A DNA stretch of 64,000 nucleotides from Xanthomonas sp. DAR 34887. GTDB taxonomy: Bacteria; Pseudomonadota; Gammaproteobacteria; Xanthomonadales; Xanthomonadaceae. Where the stretch lies: assembly GCF_041245805.1 (NCBI RefSeq), contig NZ_CP162490.1:1589001-1653000 (forward strand). The letters run 5' to 3'. Below are positions 44,471-52,176 of the stretch, piece after piece (within the stretch, counting starts at the first letter, position 1; each line of letters starts with the position of its first letter). The position numbers and the translations under genes are program-made. Under the pieces are notes generated by a model. The model worked only from the letters and a program-made list of their open reading frames with translations. It ran no database searches and was not told the DNA's origin.

Positions 44471-45595
44471 CTACGCCGCCGCCCGCATTGCCGCGTCCAG
44501 CACCGCCAGCACCGCCGCTTCGTCCACGTCCGGCACCACCTCGGCGCGGCCGATGCCGCGCCACAGCACCAGCCGCAGGCGCCCGGCGATGTTCTTTTTG
44601 TCCAGCCGCATCCGCGCCAGCAGCGCGTGCGGCGCCAGTCCGGCCGGCAGCGCGGTGGGCAGGCCGTAGTCGGTCAGCAGCGCGCGCAGCCGTTCGCTGT
44701 CCTGCGCCGTGGCCATGCCCAGCTGCGCCGACAGTTCGGCCGCCAGCACCATGCCCACCGCCACCGCTTCGCCGTGGTTGAGGTTGGCATTGCCGGGCGC
44801 GCCGTAGCCCTGCTCGGTCTCGATCGCATGGCCGAAGGTGTGGCCGAGGTTGAGCAGGGCGCGCTCGCCTTTCTCCAGCGGGTCGCGGGCGACGATCTCG
44901 GCCTTGTGTTCGCAGCTGCGCGCGATCGCCTGCGCCAGCGCGGCCGGGTCGGCGGCCAGCAGCGCCTGGCGTTCGGCGTGCAGCCATTCGAAGAACAGCG
45001 GGTCGCGGATCGCGCCGTACTTGATCACCTCGGCCAGGCCGGCGCGCAATTCGCGCGGCGGCAGGCTGCGCAGGGTGGCGGTATCGGCCAGCACCGCGCG
45101 CGGCGGATGGAACGCGCCGACCAGGTTCTTGCCCTGGGCGATGTCTACCGCGGTCTTGCCGCCGACCGAGGAGTCGACCATCGCCAGCAGCGTGGTCGGC
45201 AGCTGCACGCAGTCCACCCCGCGCATCCAGCACGCGGCGGCGAAGCCGGCCAGGTCGCCGACCACGCCGCCGCCCAGCGCCAGCACGCAGGCGTCGCGGG
45301 TGGCGCCGAGCTCGGCCAGCGCGGCGATCGCCGCGCCGAAATTGTCCAGGGTCTTGGAGGCTTCGCCGGCGGGGATCACGAACTCGCCGATCTGCAGCTG
45401 CGGGCGCGCGGCCAGCAACGCCTGGCGGACCTGCGCCGCGTACAGCGGGGCGACGTTGCTGTCGCTGAGCAGCAGCACATGGCGGCCGCGCACGTGCTCG
45501 GCCAGGCGCGCGCCGTCGTCGAGCAGGCCGGGGCCGATGCGGATGGTGTAGGCCGGGTCGCCTTCGACCGCGACGCTGCGGTGGGAAACAGTCAT
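44471..45595 (-). CDS. aroB: 3-dehydroquinate synthase
   Basis: A 374-residue NAD- and zinc-dependent enzyme, second step of the shikimate pathway. The motifs are GGGVVGDLAGFAAACWMRG, QLPTTLLAMVDSSVGGKTAVD, KNLVGAFHPP and the metal-binding LNLGHTFGHAIE and NHGEAVAVGM. It begins with the ATG at 45595 (MTVSHRSV), which overlaps the aroK stop in ATGA, so the two shikimate genes are coupled. The length is canonical. Nothing follows in the operon; downstream is the repeat zone. Confidence 0.97.
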   Translation of the reverse strand: MTVSHRSVAVEGDPAYTIRIGPGLLDDGARLAEHVRGRHVLLLSDSNVAPLYAAQVRQALLAARPQLQIGEFVIPAGEASKTLDNFGAAIAALAELGATRDACVLALGGGVVGDLAGFAAACWMRGVDCVQLPTTLLAMVDSSVGGKTAVDIAQGKNLVGAFHPPRAVLADTATLRSLPPRELRAGLAEVIKYGAIRDPLFFEWLHAERQALLAADPAALAQAIARSCEHKAEIVARDPLEKGERALLNLGHTFGHAIETEQGYGAPGNANLNHGEAVAVGMVLAAELSAQLGMATAQDSERLRALLTDYGLPTALPAGLAPHALLARMRLDKKNIAGRLRLVLWRGIGRAEVVPDVDEAAVLAVLDAAMRAAA

Positions 45596-46134
45596 GCAAT
45601 GGAGTCCGGAAGTTTCCACGACGCGGCCAGGCGCACGACCAGCTGCGCGGTGGCTTCGGCGGGATTGAGGTGGTCGGTGTCCAGGATCAGGTCGGCGACT
45701 TCGCGGTACAGCGGCTCGCGCACCGCGTGCAGTTCGTGCAGCACCCGTTCGCGGTCGCCACGCTGCAGCAGCGGGCGGCTGCGGTCGCGTTGCAGGCGCT
45801 GCAGCTGCGAGGCCACGCTGACCCGCAGGTAGACCACGAAGCCGTGCTCGCGCATCTCGCGGCGGCTGTCGGCGTCGAGCACGGCGCCGCCGCCGGTGGA
45901 AATGAGGTGGCCGGGGGTGCTGAGCACGCTTTCCAGGACGCTGCGCTCGTGCTCGCGGAAGCCGGCTTCGCCGGCATGCTCGAACAGCGAGGCGATGCTC
46001 GCGCCGGTGCGTTCGACGATGGCCTGGTCGCTATCGACGAAGGCGAGGCTGAAGCGCTCGGCCAGGCGGCGGCCGATGACGCTCTTGCCGGCTCCCATCG
46101 GGCCGACCAGCACGAGATTGGGGGCGGGATTCAT
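45592..46134 (-). CDS. aroK: Shikimate kinase
   Basis: A 180-residue P-loop kinase that phosphorylates shikimate at O3. The Walker A motif is GPMGAGKS, shikimate is bound through FVDSDQAIVERTG and GFREHERSVL, and STGGGAVLD is the conserved triple-Gly motif. The LID area is RPLLQRGDRERV. It is first in an aroK-aroB pair, coupled through a 4-base overlap. In many gammaproteobacteria aroK follows pilQ; here the upstream gap of 361 bases leads to the divergent pdxH instead. Confidence 0.96.
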   Translation of the reverse strand: MNPAPNLVLVGPMGAGKSVIGRRLAERFSLAFVDSDQAIVERTGASIASLFEHAGEAGFREHERSVLESVLSTPGHLISTGGGAVLDADSRREMREHGFVVYLRVSVASQLQRLQRDRSRPLLQRGDRERVLHELHAVREPLYREVADLILDTDHLNPAEATAQLVVRLAASWKLPDSIA

Positions 46135-46495
46135 CCGCCGATGCTAGCAGACGCGCTGCGTACGCAGGCCGGTCGTGCCGCTTGCGCTTGGAGGCGTGTA
46201 CCGTTGCGCTCGCGGGCGCAAGCGCCTCGCTGCCGGCCGGTGCGTCTGCGCCACGCGCGGCGTTGGCGGCCAGTCGGCTGGGTGGGGGCGCGCGTGACGG
46301 TCGCGGCGCGTGCCGTGCAGGCTGCCGCACGGGCCGCGCGGTGCCGCCAGCCTCGGAGGGTAGGCGAGCGCATAACCCGATCGCGGTACTCGTGTGGTCC
46401 GCAAGGACCGTCGCCCGGCCAACCCCGCGCTGCCGCGTGCGTCGCGCCGTGCATGGCGCGACAATGGGGCATCGTCTGCCGAGTGCCTTGCTGCC
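46135..46495. other. Gap of 361 bases between divergent aroK and pdxH
   Basis: No gene, hairpin terminator or known repeat was recognised. It should hold both promoters. The sequence is G+C rich throughout, and I could not pick out convincing -35/-10 pairs. Confidence 0.5.
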
Positions 46496-47095
46496 ATGCC
46501 CGATCTCTACGCCGAAGCCCTGTCCACGTTCGCCGACCTGTTCGCGGAGGCGCGGACCAGCGACGAGGCCGAATACAACGCCATGGTCGTGTCCTCGGCC
46601 ACGCTGGAGGCGCGCCCGTCCTCGCGGGTGGTGCTGCTGAAGTCCTACGACGCGCGCGGCTTCGTGTTCTACACCCACCTGGACAGCCAGAAGGGCCGCG
46701 AGCTGCAGGCCAACCCGCAGGCCGCGCTGCTGTTCCTGTGGCGGCGCATGCGCGAGGACGGGGTGCAGGTGCGTATCGACGGCGAGGTGCAACTGGTCGC
46801 CGCGGCCGAGGCCGATGCGTATTTCGCCTCGCGCCCGCGCATGAGCCAGATCGGCGCGTGGGCGTCGGCGCAGTCGCGCACCCTGCAGTCGCGCGAGGAG
46901 TTCGAGCAGCGCGTGGCCAAGGCCGAGGCCAGCTTCGAAGGCCGCGAGGTGCCGCGCCCGGACGGCTGGAGCGGGTTCCGCGTGGTGCCGCGCAGCTTCG
47001 AGTTCTGGTACGGCGGCAAGTACCGCCTGCACGAACGCTGGCGCTACGACGCCGATGCCGCCGGCCACTGGTCCAAGCGGATGCTGTTCCCGTGA
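46496..47095 (+). CDS. pdxH: Pyridoxamine/pyridoxine 5'-phosphate oxidase
   Basis: A 199-residue FMN enzyme that makes pyridoxal 5'-phosphate. Typical stretches are NAMVVSSATLEARPSSRVVLLK, YDARGFVFYTHLDSQKGREL, NPQAALLFLWRRMREDGVQVRI (each partial) and the signature FEFWYGGKYRLHERWRY, which binds FMN and substrate. I chose the ATG at 46496 (MPDLYAEAL); the longer in-frame form from 46394 is not needed. Its stop overlaps the GTG start of the acetyltransferase gene. The window therefore has both a PLP-making enzyme and the PLP-homeostasis protein YggS. Confidence 0.96.
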   Translation: MPDLYAEALSTFADLFAEARTSDEAEYNAMVVSSATLEARPSSRVVLLKSYDARGFVFYTHLDSQKGRELQANPQAALLFLWRRMREDGVQVRIDGEVQLVAAAEADAYFASRPRMSQIGAWASAQSRTLQSREEFEQRVAKAEASFEGREVPRPDGWSGFRVVPRSFEFWYGGKYRLHERWRYDADAAGHWSKRMLFP

Positions 47096-47544
47096 CCGAA
47101 CAGTTCTCGATCCGCGCCGCCGCCGCCGCGGACCTGCGCGCCTGGGCGGCACTGCGGATGGCGCTGTGGCCGGACGAGCCCGATGCCTTCGGCGGCGTGG
47201 CCGAAGCGCTGCAGCGCGAGGACGCGGCCAATTTCCTGGCCTTCGCCGGCGACGGCCAGGCGATCGGGTTCGCCGACGTCACCCTGCGCCAGGACTACGT
47301 CAACGGCACCGATAGTTCGCCGGTCGGGTTTCTGGAAGGCTGGTACGTGGTGCCCGAATGGCGCGGCCGCGGCATCGGCCACGCGCTGTTGCGCGAGGTG
47401 CTCGAGTGGACCCGCGCACAGGGCTGCAGCGAGCTGGCGTCCGATGCGCTGCTCGATGATGCTGCCGCACAGGCCGCGCATCGCGCCTGCGGCTTCGAGG
47501 AAACCGAGCGCGTGGTGTATTTCCGCATGCCGGTCGAGGACTGA
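47092..47544 (+). CDS. Aminoglycoside 6'-N-acetyltransferase-like GNAT protein
   Basis: A 150-residue GNAT enzyme. DYVNGTDSSPVGFLEGWYV, PEWRGRGIGHALLREV (acetyl-CoA motif A) and HRACGFEETERVVYFRMPVE closely resemble the chromosomal AAC(6')-Iz/Iak group known from Stenotrophomonas, by memory of those sequences. Those enzymes acetylate the 6'-amino group of tobramycin, amikacin and related drugs. It starts with GTG, coupled to pdxH by a 4-base overlap, and the next gene starts 2 bases after its stop. As part of a housekeeping-like operon it may have a physiological substrate. Whether it gives resistance cannot be told from sequence. Confidence 0.8.
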   Translation: MTEQFSIRAAAAADLRAWAALRMALWPDEPDAFGGVAEALQREDAANFLAFAGDGQAIGFADVTLRQDYVNGTDSSPVGFLEGWYVVPEWRGRGIGHALLREVLEWTRAQGCSELASDALLDDAAAQAAHRACGFEETERVVYFRMPVED

Positions 47545-47545
47545 C

Positions 47546-48337
47546 GTGGGTCCGCAGCGCATCGTCTGCCTGACCGAGGAACCCACCGAGACGCTGTACG
47601 CGCTCGGCGAGCAGGCACGCATCGTCGGCATCAGCGGCTTCACCGTGCGGCCGCCGCAGGCGCGCCGCGACAAGCCCAAGGTCAGCGCCTTCACCAGCGC
47701 TAAGATCGGCGAGATCCTCAAACTGCAGCCGGATCTGGCGATCGGATTTTCCGACATCCAGGCCGACATCGCCGCCGAGCTGGTGCGCAACGGCGTGGAA
47801 GTGTGGATCGCCAACCATCGCAGCGTCGACGGCATCCTCGACTACATCCGCCGGCTCGGCGCGCTGGTCGGCGCCGGTGCGCGCGCCGAGGCCTACGCCG
47901 ACGAGTTGCAACGCGGGCTGGATACGATCGCGGCGCAGGCGGCGGTGCTGCCGCGGCGGCCGAAGGTGTATTTCGAGGAATGGGACGAGCCGATCATCAC
48001 CGGCATCCGCTGGGTCGCCGAACTGGTGCGCATCGCCGGCGGCGACGACGTGTTCCCGGAATTGTCGGCCGAACCGCTGGCCAAGGCGCGGATCCTGGCC
48101 AACGGCGACGAAGTGGTGCGGCGCGCGCCGGACATCATCCTCGGCTCGTGGTGCGGCAAGCGCTTCCGCCCCGAGCGCGTGGCCGCACGGCCGGGTTGGG
48201 CGGCGATCCCGGCGGTGCGCGATGGCCAGCTGTTCGAGATCAAGTCGCCGCTGATCCTGCAGCCCGGTCCGGCGGCCCTGACCGACGGCGTGCGTGCGAT
48301 CGCCGCCATCGTGCAGGCCTGGACGCAGCGCCAGTAG
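47546..48337 (+). CDS. BtuF-like (cobalamin/heme/iron-chelate type) substrate-binding protein without signal peptide
   Basis: A 263-residue protein of the helical-backbone metal-receptor family (BtuF/FepB type). RIVCLTEEPTETLYALGE, ILKLQPDLAIGFSDIQADIA and VYFEEWDEPIITGIRWVAELVRIAGG are typical, ending with PAALTDGVRAIAAIV. Members normally bind vitamin B12 or a metal chelate in the periplasm and deliver it to an ABC importer. This start is a GTG at 47546, 2 bases after the previous stop, and no signal peptide is present, so it would stay in the cytoplasm. No permease or ATPase gene is adjacent. It might be a cytoplasmic binding protein of unknown job. Confidence 0.82.
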   Translation: MGPQRIVCLTEEPTETLYALGEQARIVGISGFTVRPPQARRDKPKVSAFTSAKIGEILKLQPDLAIGFSDIQADIAAELVRNGVEVWIANHRSVDGILDYIRRLGALVGAGARAEAYADELQRGLDTIAAQAAVLPRRPKVYFEEWDEPIITGIRWVAELVRIAGGDDVFPELSAEPLAKARILANGDEVVRRAPDIILGSWCGKRFRPERVAARPGWAAIPAVRDGQLFEIKSPLILQPGPAALTDGVRAIAAIVQAWTQRQ

Positions 48338-48338
48338 G

Positions 48339-48651
48339 GCACCTCAAATAACCCCCCCAAAAGCATGTCGATGCACTTGCGAGACGCCGACACGCCCAGC
48401 CTGCGGGTTTTGGCATCGATACGTTCGAGATGCGACGGGCAAAGACGCATTGGCGGTAGACTCGGTGGCGTTGCGGCCGCGTTTTTCATGGACGCCTTGG
48501 CATCATGGCTACTTCGTCCTCCTGTCGCGGCTGAAGCCGCTCCTACAAGAGCACGGCGCGCATGTGTAGGAGCGGCTTCAGCCGCGACAAAAAAGAACAC
48601 GCCATCGCCACGCGCCGCGTGCAGCTTCCGGAATGGAGTTATTAGAGGTGC
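48339..48651. mobile_element. Possible MITE or IS remnant with terminal inverted repeats, carrying a REP doublet
   Basis: The left end GCACCTCAAATAAC (48339-48352) and the right end GTTATTAGAGGTGC (48638-48651) are inverted repeats that match at 13 of 14 positions. The interior holds no convincing gene. The first part, read on the minus strand, gives an open but unrecognised peptide (IDAKTRRLGVSASRKCIDML). The ends share GGCACCTCnnAnAAC with the element at 44291. It fills the gap between the convergent BtuF-like and MFS genes. Confidence 0.55.
48524..48588. repeat. REP doublet (inverted pair)
   Basis: A minus-strand REP at 48524-48546 and a plus-strand REP at 48566-48588 (GTAGGAGCGGCTTCAGCCGC), exact inverted copies over 23 bases with 19 bases between. 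This is the classic REP-pair form, which folds as a long cruciform. Confidence 0.9.
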
Positions 48652-48668
48652 TCAGTAGTCGCGCGGGC

Positions 48669-50093
48669 TCAGCGCGGCGGCGCCGGCTGGGTGCGGCCGG
48701 CGATGCCCAGGCCGAGCAGCGCCAGCAGCGCCGCCACCGCGAAGGTGGACAGGTACGCGGCGGGCACCGAGCGGGTCAGCAAGGCCGCGAACAGCGAGCC
48801 GCCCACCGCCAGCGTGGTCGCCACCGCGATCGCCTCGCTCAACTGCAGCGCCGAACTGTTGGCGCCCTGCTGCGCCGGCGGCGACAGGGTCAGGGTCAAC
48901 ACCGACAGGGTCGGATAGATCAGGCCCATGCCCAGGCCGGTGGCGGTCCAGCCGCCGATCGCTACTGCCGCGGGTACCGCAGGCAGCAGCGCCAGGGCGG
49001 TGATCGCCAGGCCCAGCGTCATCAGTGCGCCGCCCACGCGCAGCCGACGCAGGCGGGTGCCGTCGCGGCCGTAGTGGCCCTGGTACCAGGAGCCGGCGAA
49101 CCAACCCAGCGCGCCGACGCTCAATGCCACACCGGCCCAGATCGGCGACAGGCCGCGTTCGCGCGACAGCAGCAGCGGCAGGAACGCCTCGCAGCCGAAG
49201 AACGCCGACCCGGCGATGCCGCGCAGTGCGATCACGCTGGGCAGCCCGCGTGCCGCGCGCAGGGTGCCGCGCGGCAGCAGCCGCCAGGCGCAGACCAGCA
49301 GCAGCGCCAGCGCCGGCAGTACCATGGCCGCCGCCCAGGCGCCGCGCTGCTGGCCGCCCAGGTACAGCAGGCAGATCCCGGCCGCAGCGCCGATCGACCA
49401 CAGCAGCGGCGCCGCACTGGAACGCGCCGCGGCCGCCACCGGCGGCAGGCTGCGCAAGGCCGGCTGCAGCAGCGCGGCCGACGGCAGCGCCAGCAGCGGC
49501 ACCGCCAGGAACACCCAGCGCCAGCCGGCGTGTTCGACGATCAGTCCGCTGATGCTCGGCCCGATCAGCGACGGCACCACCCAGCCGGCGGAGAACGCGG
49601 CGAAGATGCGCGGCCGCAGCGCCTGCGGATACAGCCGCGCGACCAGCACATACAGCGCCACCGAGATCGCGCCGGCGCCCAGGCCTTGCACCAGCCGCCC
49701 GGCCAGCAGCATCGGCATCGACAGCGCCAGGCCGGCCAGCAGCAGGCCGCACACGAAGCACAGCAACCCGGTCCACAGCGGCGCCGCCGGACCGCGCAGG
49801 TCGCTCCAGCGACCGGCCACGGTCATGCCGATCGCACTGGTGGCCAGCGTGCCGCCGAACGCCAGCGCGTACAGCCGCAGGCCGTCCAGCTCGCGCGCCA
49901 CCGTCGGCATCGCGGTGGCCACCGCCAGCGCCTCGAAGGCGATCAGCGAGACCAGCGCGACCATGCCCAGCGTGGTCGCGCGATAGCGCGGCGCCAGCAC
50001 CGAGTCGGCGCCAGGCACCGCAGTTGCGGTGGTATCCGCCGGCGCCGGTGCGGTGCCGTGGGGTTCGTTGCTGGATGCTGCGGCGTGATTCAT
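48669..50093 (-). CDS. MFS transporter, probable SoxR-controlled exporter
   Basis: A 474-residue inner-membrane protein with 14 helices (DHA2-like or MFS_1). Helix 1 has ALAVATAMPTVARELDG, motif A is AGRWSDLRGP, and the motif C area is SLIGPSISGLIV. It belongs to exporters. It is divergent from soxR; the region between has a SoxR box inside a promoter with the 19-base spacer that MerR-type activators need, so it should be induced by redox-cycling agents. I chose the ATG at 50093 (MNHAAASSN). A 45-residue polar N-terminus precedes the first helix. Confidence 0.9.
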   Translation of the reverse strand: MNHAAASSNEPHGTAPAPADTTATAVPGADSVLAPRYRATTLGMVALVSLIAFEALAVATAMPTVARELDGLRLYALAFGGTLATSAIGMTVAGRWSDLRGPAAPLWTGLLCFVCGLLLAGLALSMPMLLAGRLVQGLGAGAISVALYVLVARLYPQALRPRIFAAFSAGWVVPSLIGPSISGLIVEHAGWRWVFLAVPLLALPSAALLQPALRSLPPVAAAARSSAAPLLWSIGAAAGICLLYLGGQQRGAWAAAMVLPALALLLVCAWRLLPRGTLRAARGLPSVIALRGIAGSAFFGCEAFLPLLLSRERGLSPIWAGVALSVGALGWFAGSWYQGHYGRDGTRLRRLRVGGALMTLGLAITALALLPAVPAAVAIGGWTATGLGMGLIYPTLSVLTLTLSPPAQQGANSSALQLSEAIAVATTLAVGGSLFAALLTRSVPAAYLSTFAVAALLALLGLGIAGRTQPAPPR

Positions 50094-50157
50094 CGAAAAA
50101 CCTTGTGCGGGGCAAACGGCCGCCAACCCAGGCTTGCGTGGCGGGAAGCGGACGCGC

Positions 50158-50188
50158 AGCATGCAACCTCAACCGGACTCGAGGTCAA
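50158..50188 (-). promoter_or_regulatory. SoxR-type promoter of the MFS gene
   Basis: Read on the minus strand: TTGACC (50188-50183), a 19-base spacer, then CATGCT (50163-50158). The over-long spacer is the mark of MerR-family promoters, in which the activator untwists DNA. Most of the spacer is taken up by the SoxR box. Confidence 0.65.
50167..50184. promoter_or_regulatory. SoxR box
   Basis: CCTCAACCGGACTCGAGG matches the E. coli box CCTCAAGTTAACTTGAGG at 13 of 18 positions, with the outer arms kept. It ends 7 bases before the soxR start, so its GAGG arm can also serve as the soxR ribosome site. Confidence 0.8.
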
Positions 50189-50191
50189 GCG

Positions 50192-50629
50192 ATGCGGCAG
50201 GAGCTGAGCGTGGGGCAGGTGGCCGAACGCAGCGGCGTGGCGGTGTCGGCGCTGCATTTCTACGAGAAGAAGGGCCTGATCCACAGCCTGCGCACCGCCG
50301 GCAACCAGCGCCGCTATGCGCGCGACGTGTTGCGCCGGCTGGCGGTGATCCGCGTCGCGCAGCGCGTCGGCGTGCCGCTGGACAGCATCAAGGCCGCGTT
50401 CGCGCAGCTGCCCGATGCGCGCACGCCCACGCGCGCGGAGTGGGCGCGGATGTCGGCGGCGTGGCGCCAGGAGCTGGACGCACGCATCCTGCAGCTGACC
50501 CAGTTGCGCCACCAGCTCACCGATTGCATCGGCTGCGGCTGCCTGTCGCTGCGCCGCTGCCGCCTGAGCAATCCCGCCGATGCGTTGGGCACGCAGGGCG
50601 ACGGGGCGCAGCGCTGGACATCGCCCTGA
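50192..50629 (+). CDS. soxR: Redox-sensing transcriptional activator SoxR
   Basis: A 145-residue MerR-family regulator. The N-terminal winged helix has LSVGQVAERSGVAVSALHFYE and TAGNQRRYARDVLRRLAVI. A dimer coiled coil follows, and then the [2Fe-2S] motif CIGCGCLSLRRC (CX2CXCX5C), complete. Oxidation of the cluster by redox-active compounds turns on the target promoter. There is no soxS; in non-enteric bacteria SoxR controls exporters and oxidoreductases directly, and the divergent MFS gene with a SoxR box fits this. The tail after the cluster is short. The start ATG at 50192 lies just after the box. Confidence 0.96.
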   Translation: MRQELSVGQVAERSGVAVSALHFYEKKGLIHSLRTAGNQRRYARDVLRRLAVIRVAQRVGVPLDSIKAAFAQLPDARTPTRAEWARMSAAWRQELDARILQLTQLRHQLTDCIGCGCLSLRRCRLSNPADALGTQGDGAQRWTSP

Positions 50630-50672
50630 GCGGCGCCGATGCTGGGCGCCACGTCACGGCAGGAGCGATGCG

Positions 50673-51692
50673 ATGAAGGTGGCGGTCTACAGCGCGCGGC
50701 GTTACGACATGGCGTTGCTGGCGCAGGCCAATGCCGCGCATGGCCATGACCTGGTCTTCGTGCAGGATGCGCTGAGCGCGGCGACGGTGCCGCTGGCCGC
50801 CGGCTGCGGCGCGGTCTGCGTGTTCGTCAACGACCGGGTCGACGCCGCCGTGCTCGCGCTGCTGGCCAGGGCTGGCGTGGGCCTGGTCACCACCCGCTCC
50901 ACCGGCTTCAACCATATCGACGCGCTCGCCGCGCAGCGCCATGGCATCGCCACCGCGCGGGTCGGCGACTACTCGCCGTATTCGGTGGCCGAATTCGCGG
51001 TTGGGTTGCTGATCGCGGTCAACCGGCGCATCGCCCGCGCCAGCCAGCGCACCCGCGACGGCAACTTCGAGCTGGACGGATTGATGGGCTTCGACCTGCA
51101 CGGGCGCACCGTCGGTGTGGTCGGCACCGGCAAGATCGGCCGCATCTTCGCCCGCATCATGGCCGGCTTCGGTTGCCGCATCCTTGGCTTCGATCCGTTT
51201 CCGCACCCGGAGTTCCTCGCGCAGGGCGGCAGCTATGCGGACCTGCCGACCCTGCTGGCTCAGAGCGACGTGGTCTCGCTGCACTGCCCGCTGACGCCGC
51301 AGACCCAGCACCTGATCGACGCGGCCGCGCTGCAGCACATCAAGCCCGGCGCGCTGCTGGTCAACACCAGCCGCGGCGGCCTGGTCGATACCGAAGCGGC
51401 GATCGCCGCGCTGAAGTCGGCGCGGCTGGGCGGCCTGGCGATCGACGTCTACGAGCAGGAGGCGGACCTGTTCTTCCACGACCTGTCGGCCACGGTCATC
51501 ACCGACGACGTGATCCAGCGCCTGGTGTCGTTTCCGAACGTCATCGTCACCGGCCACCAGGCGTTCTTCACCGAGGAGGCGATCGGCCAGATCATGGCGG
51601 CGACGCTGGACAACATCAGCGCCTTCGAACACGGCGCGCCATTGCCGAACCCGATTCCGTTGCCGGCCGGCGCCTTGGACGGCAGCGCCTGA
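50673..51692 (+). CDS. ldhA: D-2-hydroxyacid dehydrogenase (D-lactate dehydrogenase-like)
   Basis: A 339-residue NAD-dependent enzyme that interconverts pyruvate and D-lactate in its best-known relatives. The marks are VGVVGTGKIGRIFARI (NAD loop), NTSRGGLVDTEA with the catalytic Arg, IDVYEQEADLFFHD with the Glu and VTGHQAFFTEEA with the catalytic His. The YEQEADLFFHD stretch is specific for the LdhA group. The ATG at 50673 follows GGCAGGAG. It starts 43 bases after soxR on the same strand and could be read through from it. Confidence 0.93.
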   Translation: MKVAVYSARRYDMALLAQANAAHGHDLVFVQDALSAATVPLAAGCGAVCVFVNDRVDAAVLALLARAGVGLVTTRSTGFNHIDALAAQRHGIATARVGDYSPYSVAEFAVGLLIAVNRRIARASQRTRDGNFELDGLMGFDLHGRTVGVVGTGKIGRIFARIMAGFGCRILGFDPFPHPEFLAQGGSYADLPTLLAQSDVVSLHCPLTPQTQHLIDAAALQHIKPGALLVNTSRGGLVDTEAAIAALKSARLGGLAIDVYEQEADLFFHDLSATVITDDVIQRLVSFPNVIVTGHQAFFTEEAIGQIMAATLDNISAFEHGAPLPNPIPLPAGALDGSA

Positions 51693-51704
51693 CGCGCGAA
51701 TGCG

Positions 51705-52163
51705 CTAGAAACTGCGGCTGAAGCGCACTGTGCCGGCACCGTCGGCGCTGCGCACATCCACCACGAAATTCAACTGGTCGTGCTCGCTGGTGCGCACCGT
51801 GCCGACGTAATCGGTGTAGGCGTCGGTGACCGCTTCGCGCAAGGCGATGGGTTGCCGGCGGCCGCTCAGGTCGGCGGCCACCGCACGCACCTCGCCGGTG
51901 GCCGGCAGCTCTTCGCCGCCCTGCACCCGGCGCAGCGCGATCATCACCAGGGCGGTATCGGCGGCGCGCACGATGCCGTAGCGGCGCGCCACGCTGTCGC
52001 TCATCGCCAGCGTCGGCAATGCGTTGTAGTGCACCCGCAGCGCACCCAGCTCGGCCTGTGCGGGTGTGGCCGCGACCAGCGTCGCCGGGCGCGGCGCGTC
52101 CTGCGCCGAGCAGGCGGCCAGGGCCAGGCACAACAGCGCGATGGCAGGCAGGCGGCGCATCAT
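51705..52163 (-). CDS. DUF4426 lipoprotein
   Basis: A 152-residue exported protein with a lipobox (LALAACSAQ, Cys19) and then a DUF4426 domain: LRVHYNALPTLAMSDSVARRYGI and DQLNFVVDVRSADGAGTVRFSR. The family is short, periplasmic and of unknown function, and is commonly found beside proC, yggS and yggT in gammaproteobacteria, as here. It starts 13 bases after the proC stop on the same strand, so it belongs to that unit. It is convergent with ldhA, only 12 bases from its stop. Confidence 0.85.
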   Translation of the reverse strand: MMRRLPAIALLCLALAACSAQDAPRPATLVAATPAQAELGALRVHYNALPTLAMSDSVARRYGIVRAADTALVMIALRRVQGGEELPATGEVRAVAADLSGRRQPIALREAVTDAYTDYVGTVRTSEHDQLNFVVDVRSADGAGTVRFSRSF

Positions 52164-52176
52164 CGGCGGCTCCGGA

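Noticed and set aside
46135..46495. tRNA or small RNA gene in the aroK-pdxH gap
   Set aside because: I found no cloverleaf pairing and no T-loop GTTCRA element in the region.
48339..48480. Possible transposase end on the minus strand
   Set aside because: The short open stretch (IDAKTRRLGVSASRKC) shows no DDE or other transposase motif, so I list only the inverted ends.
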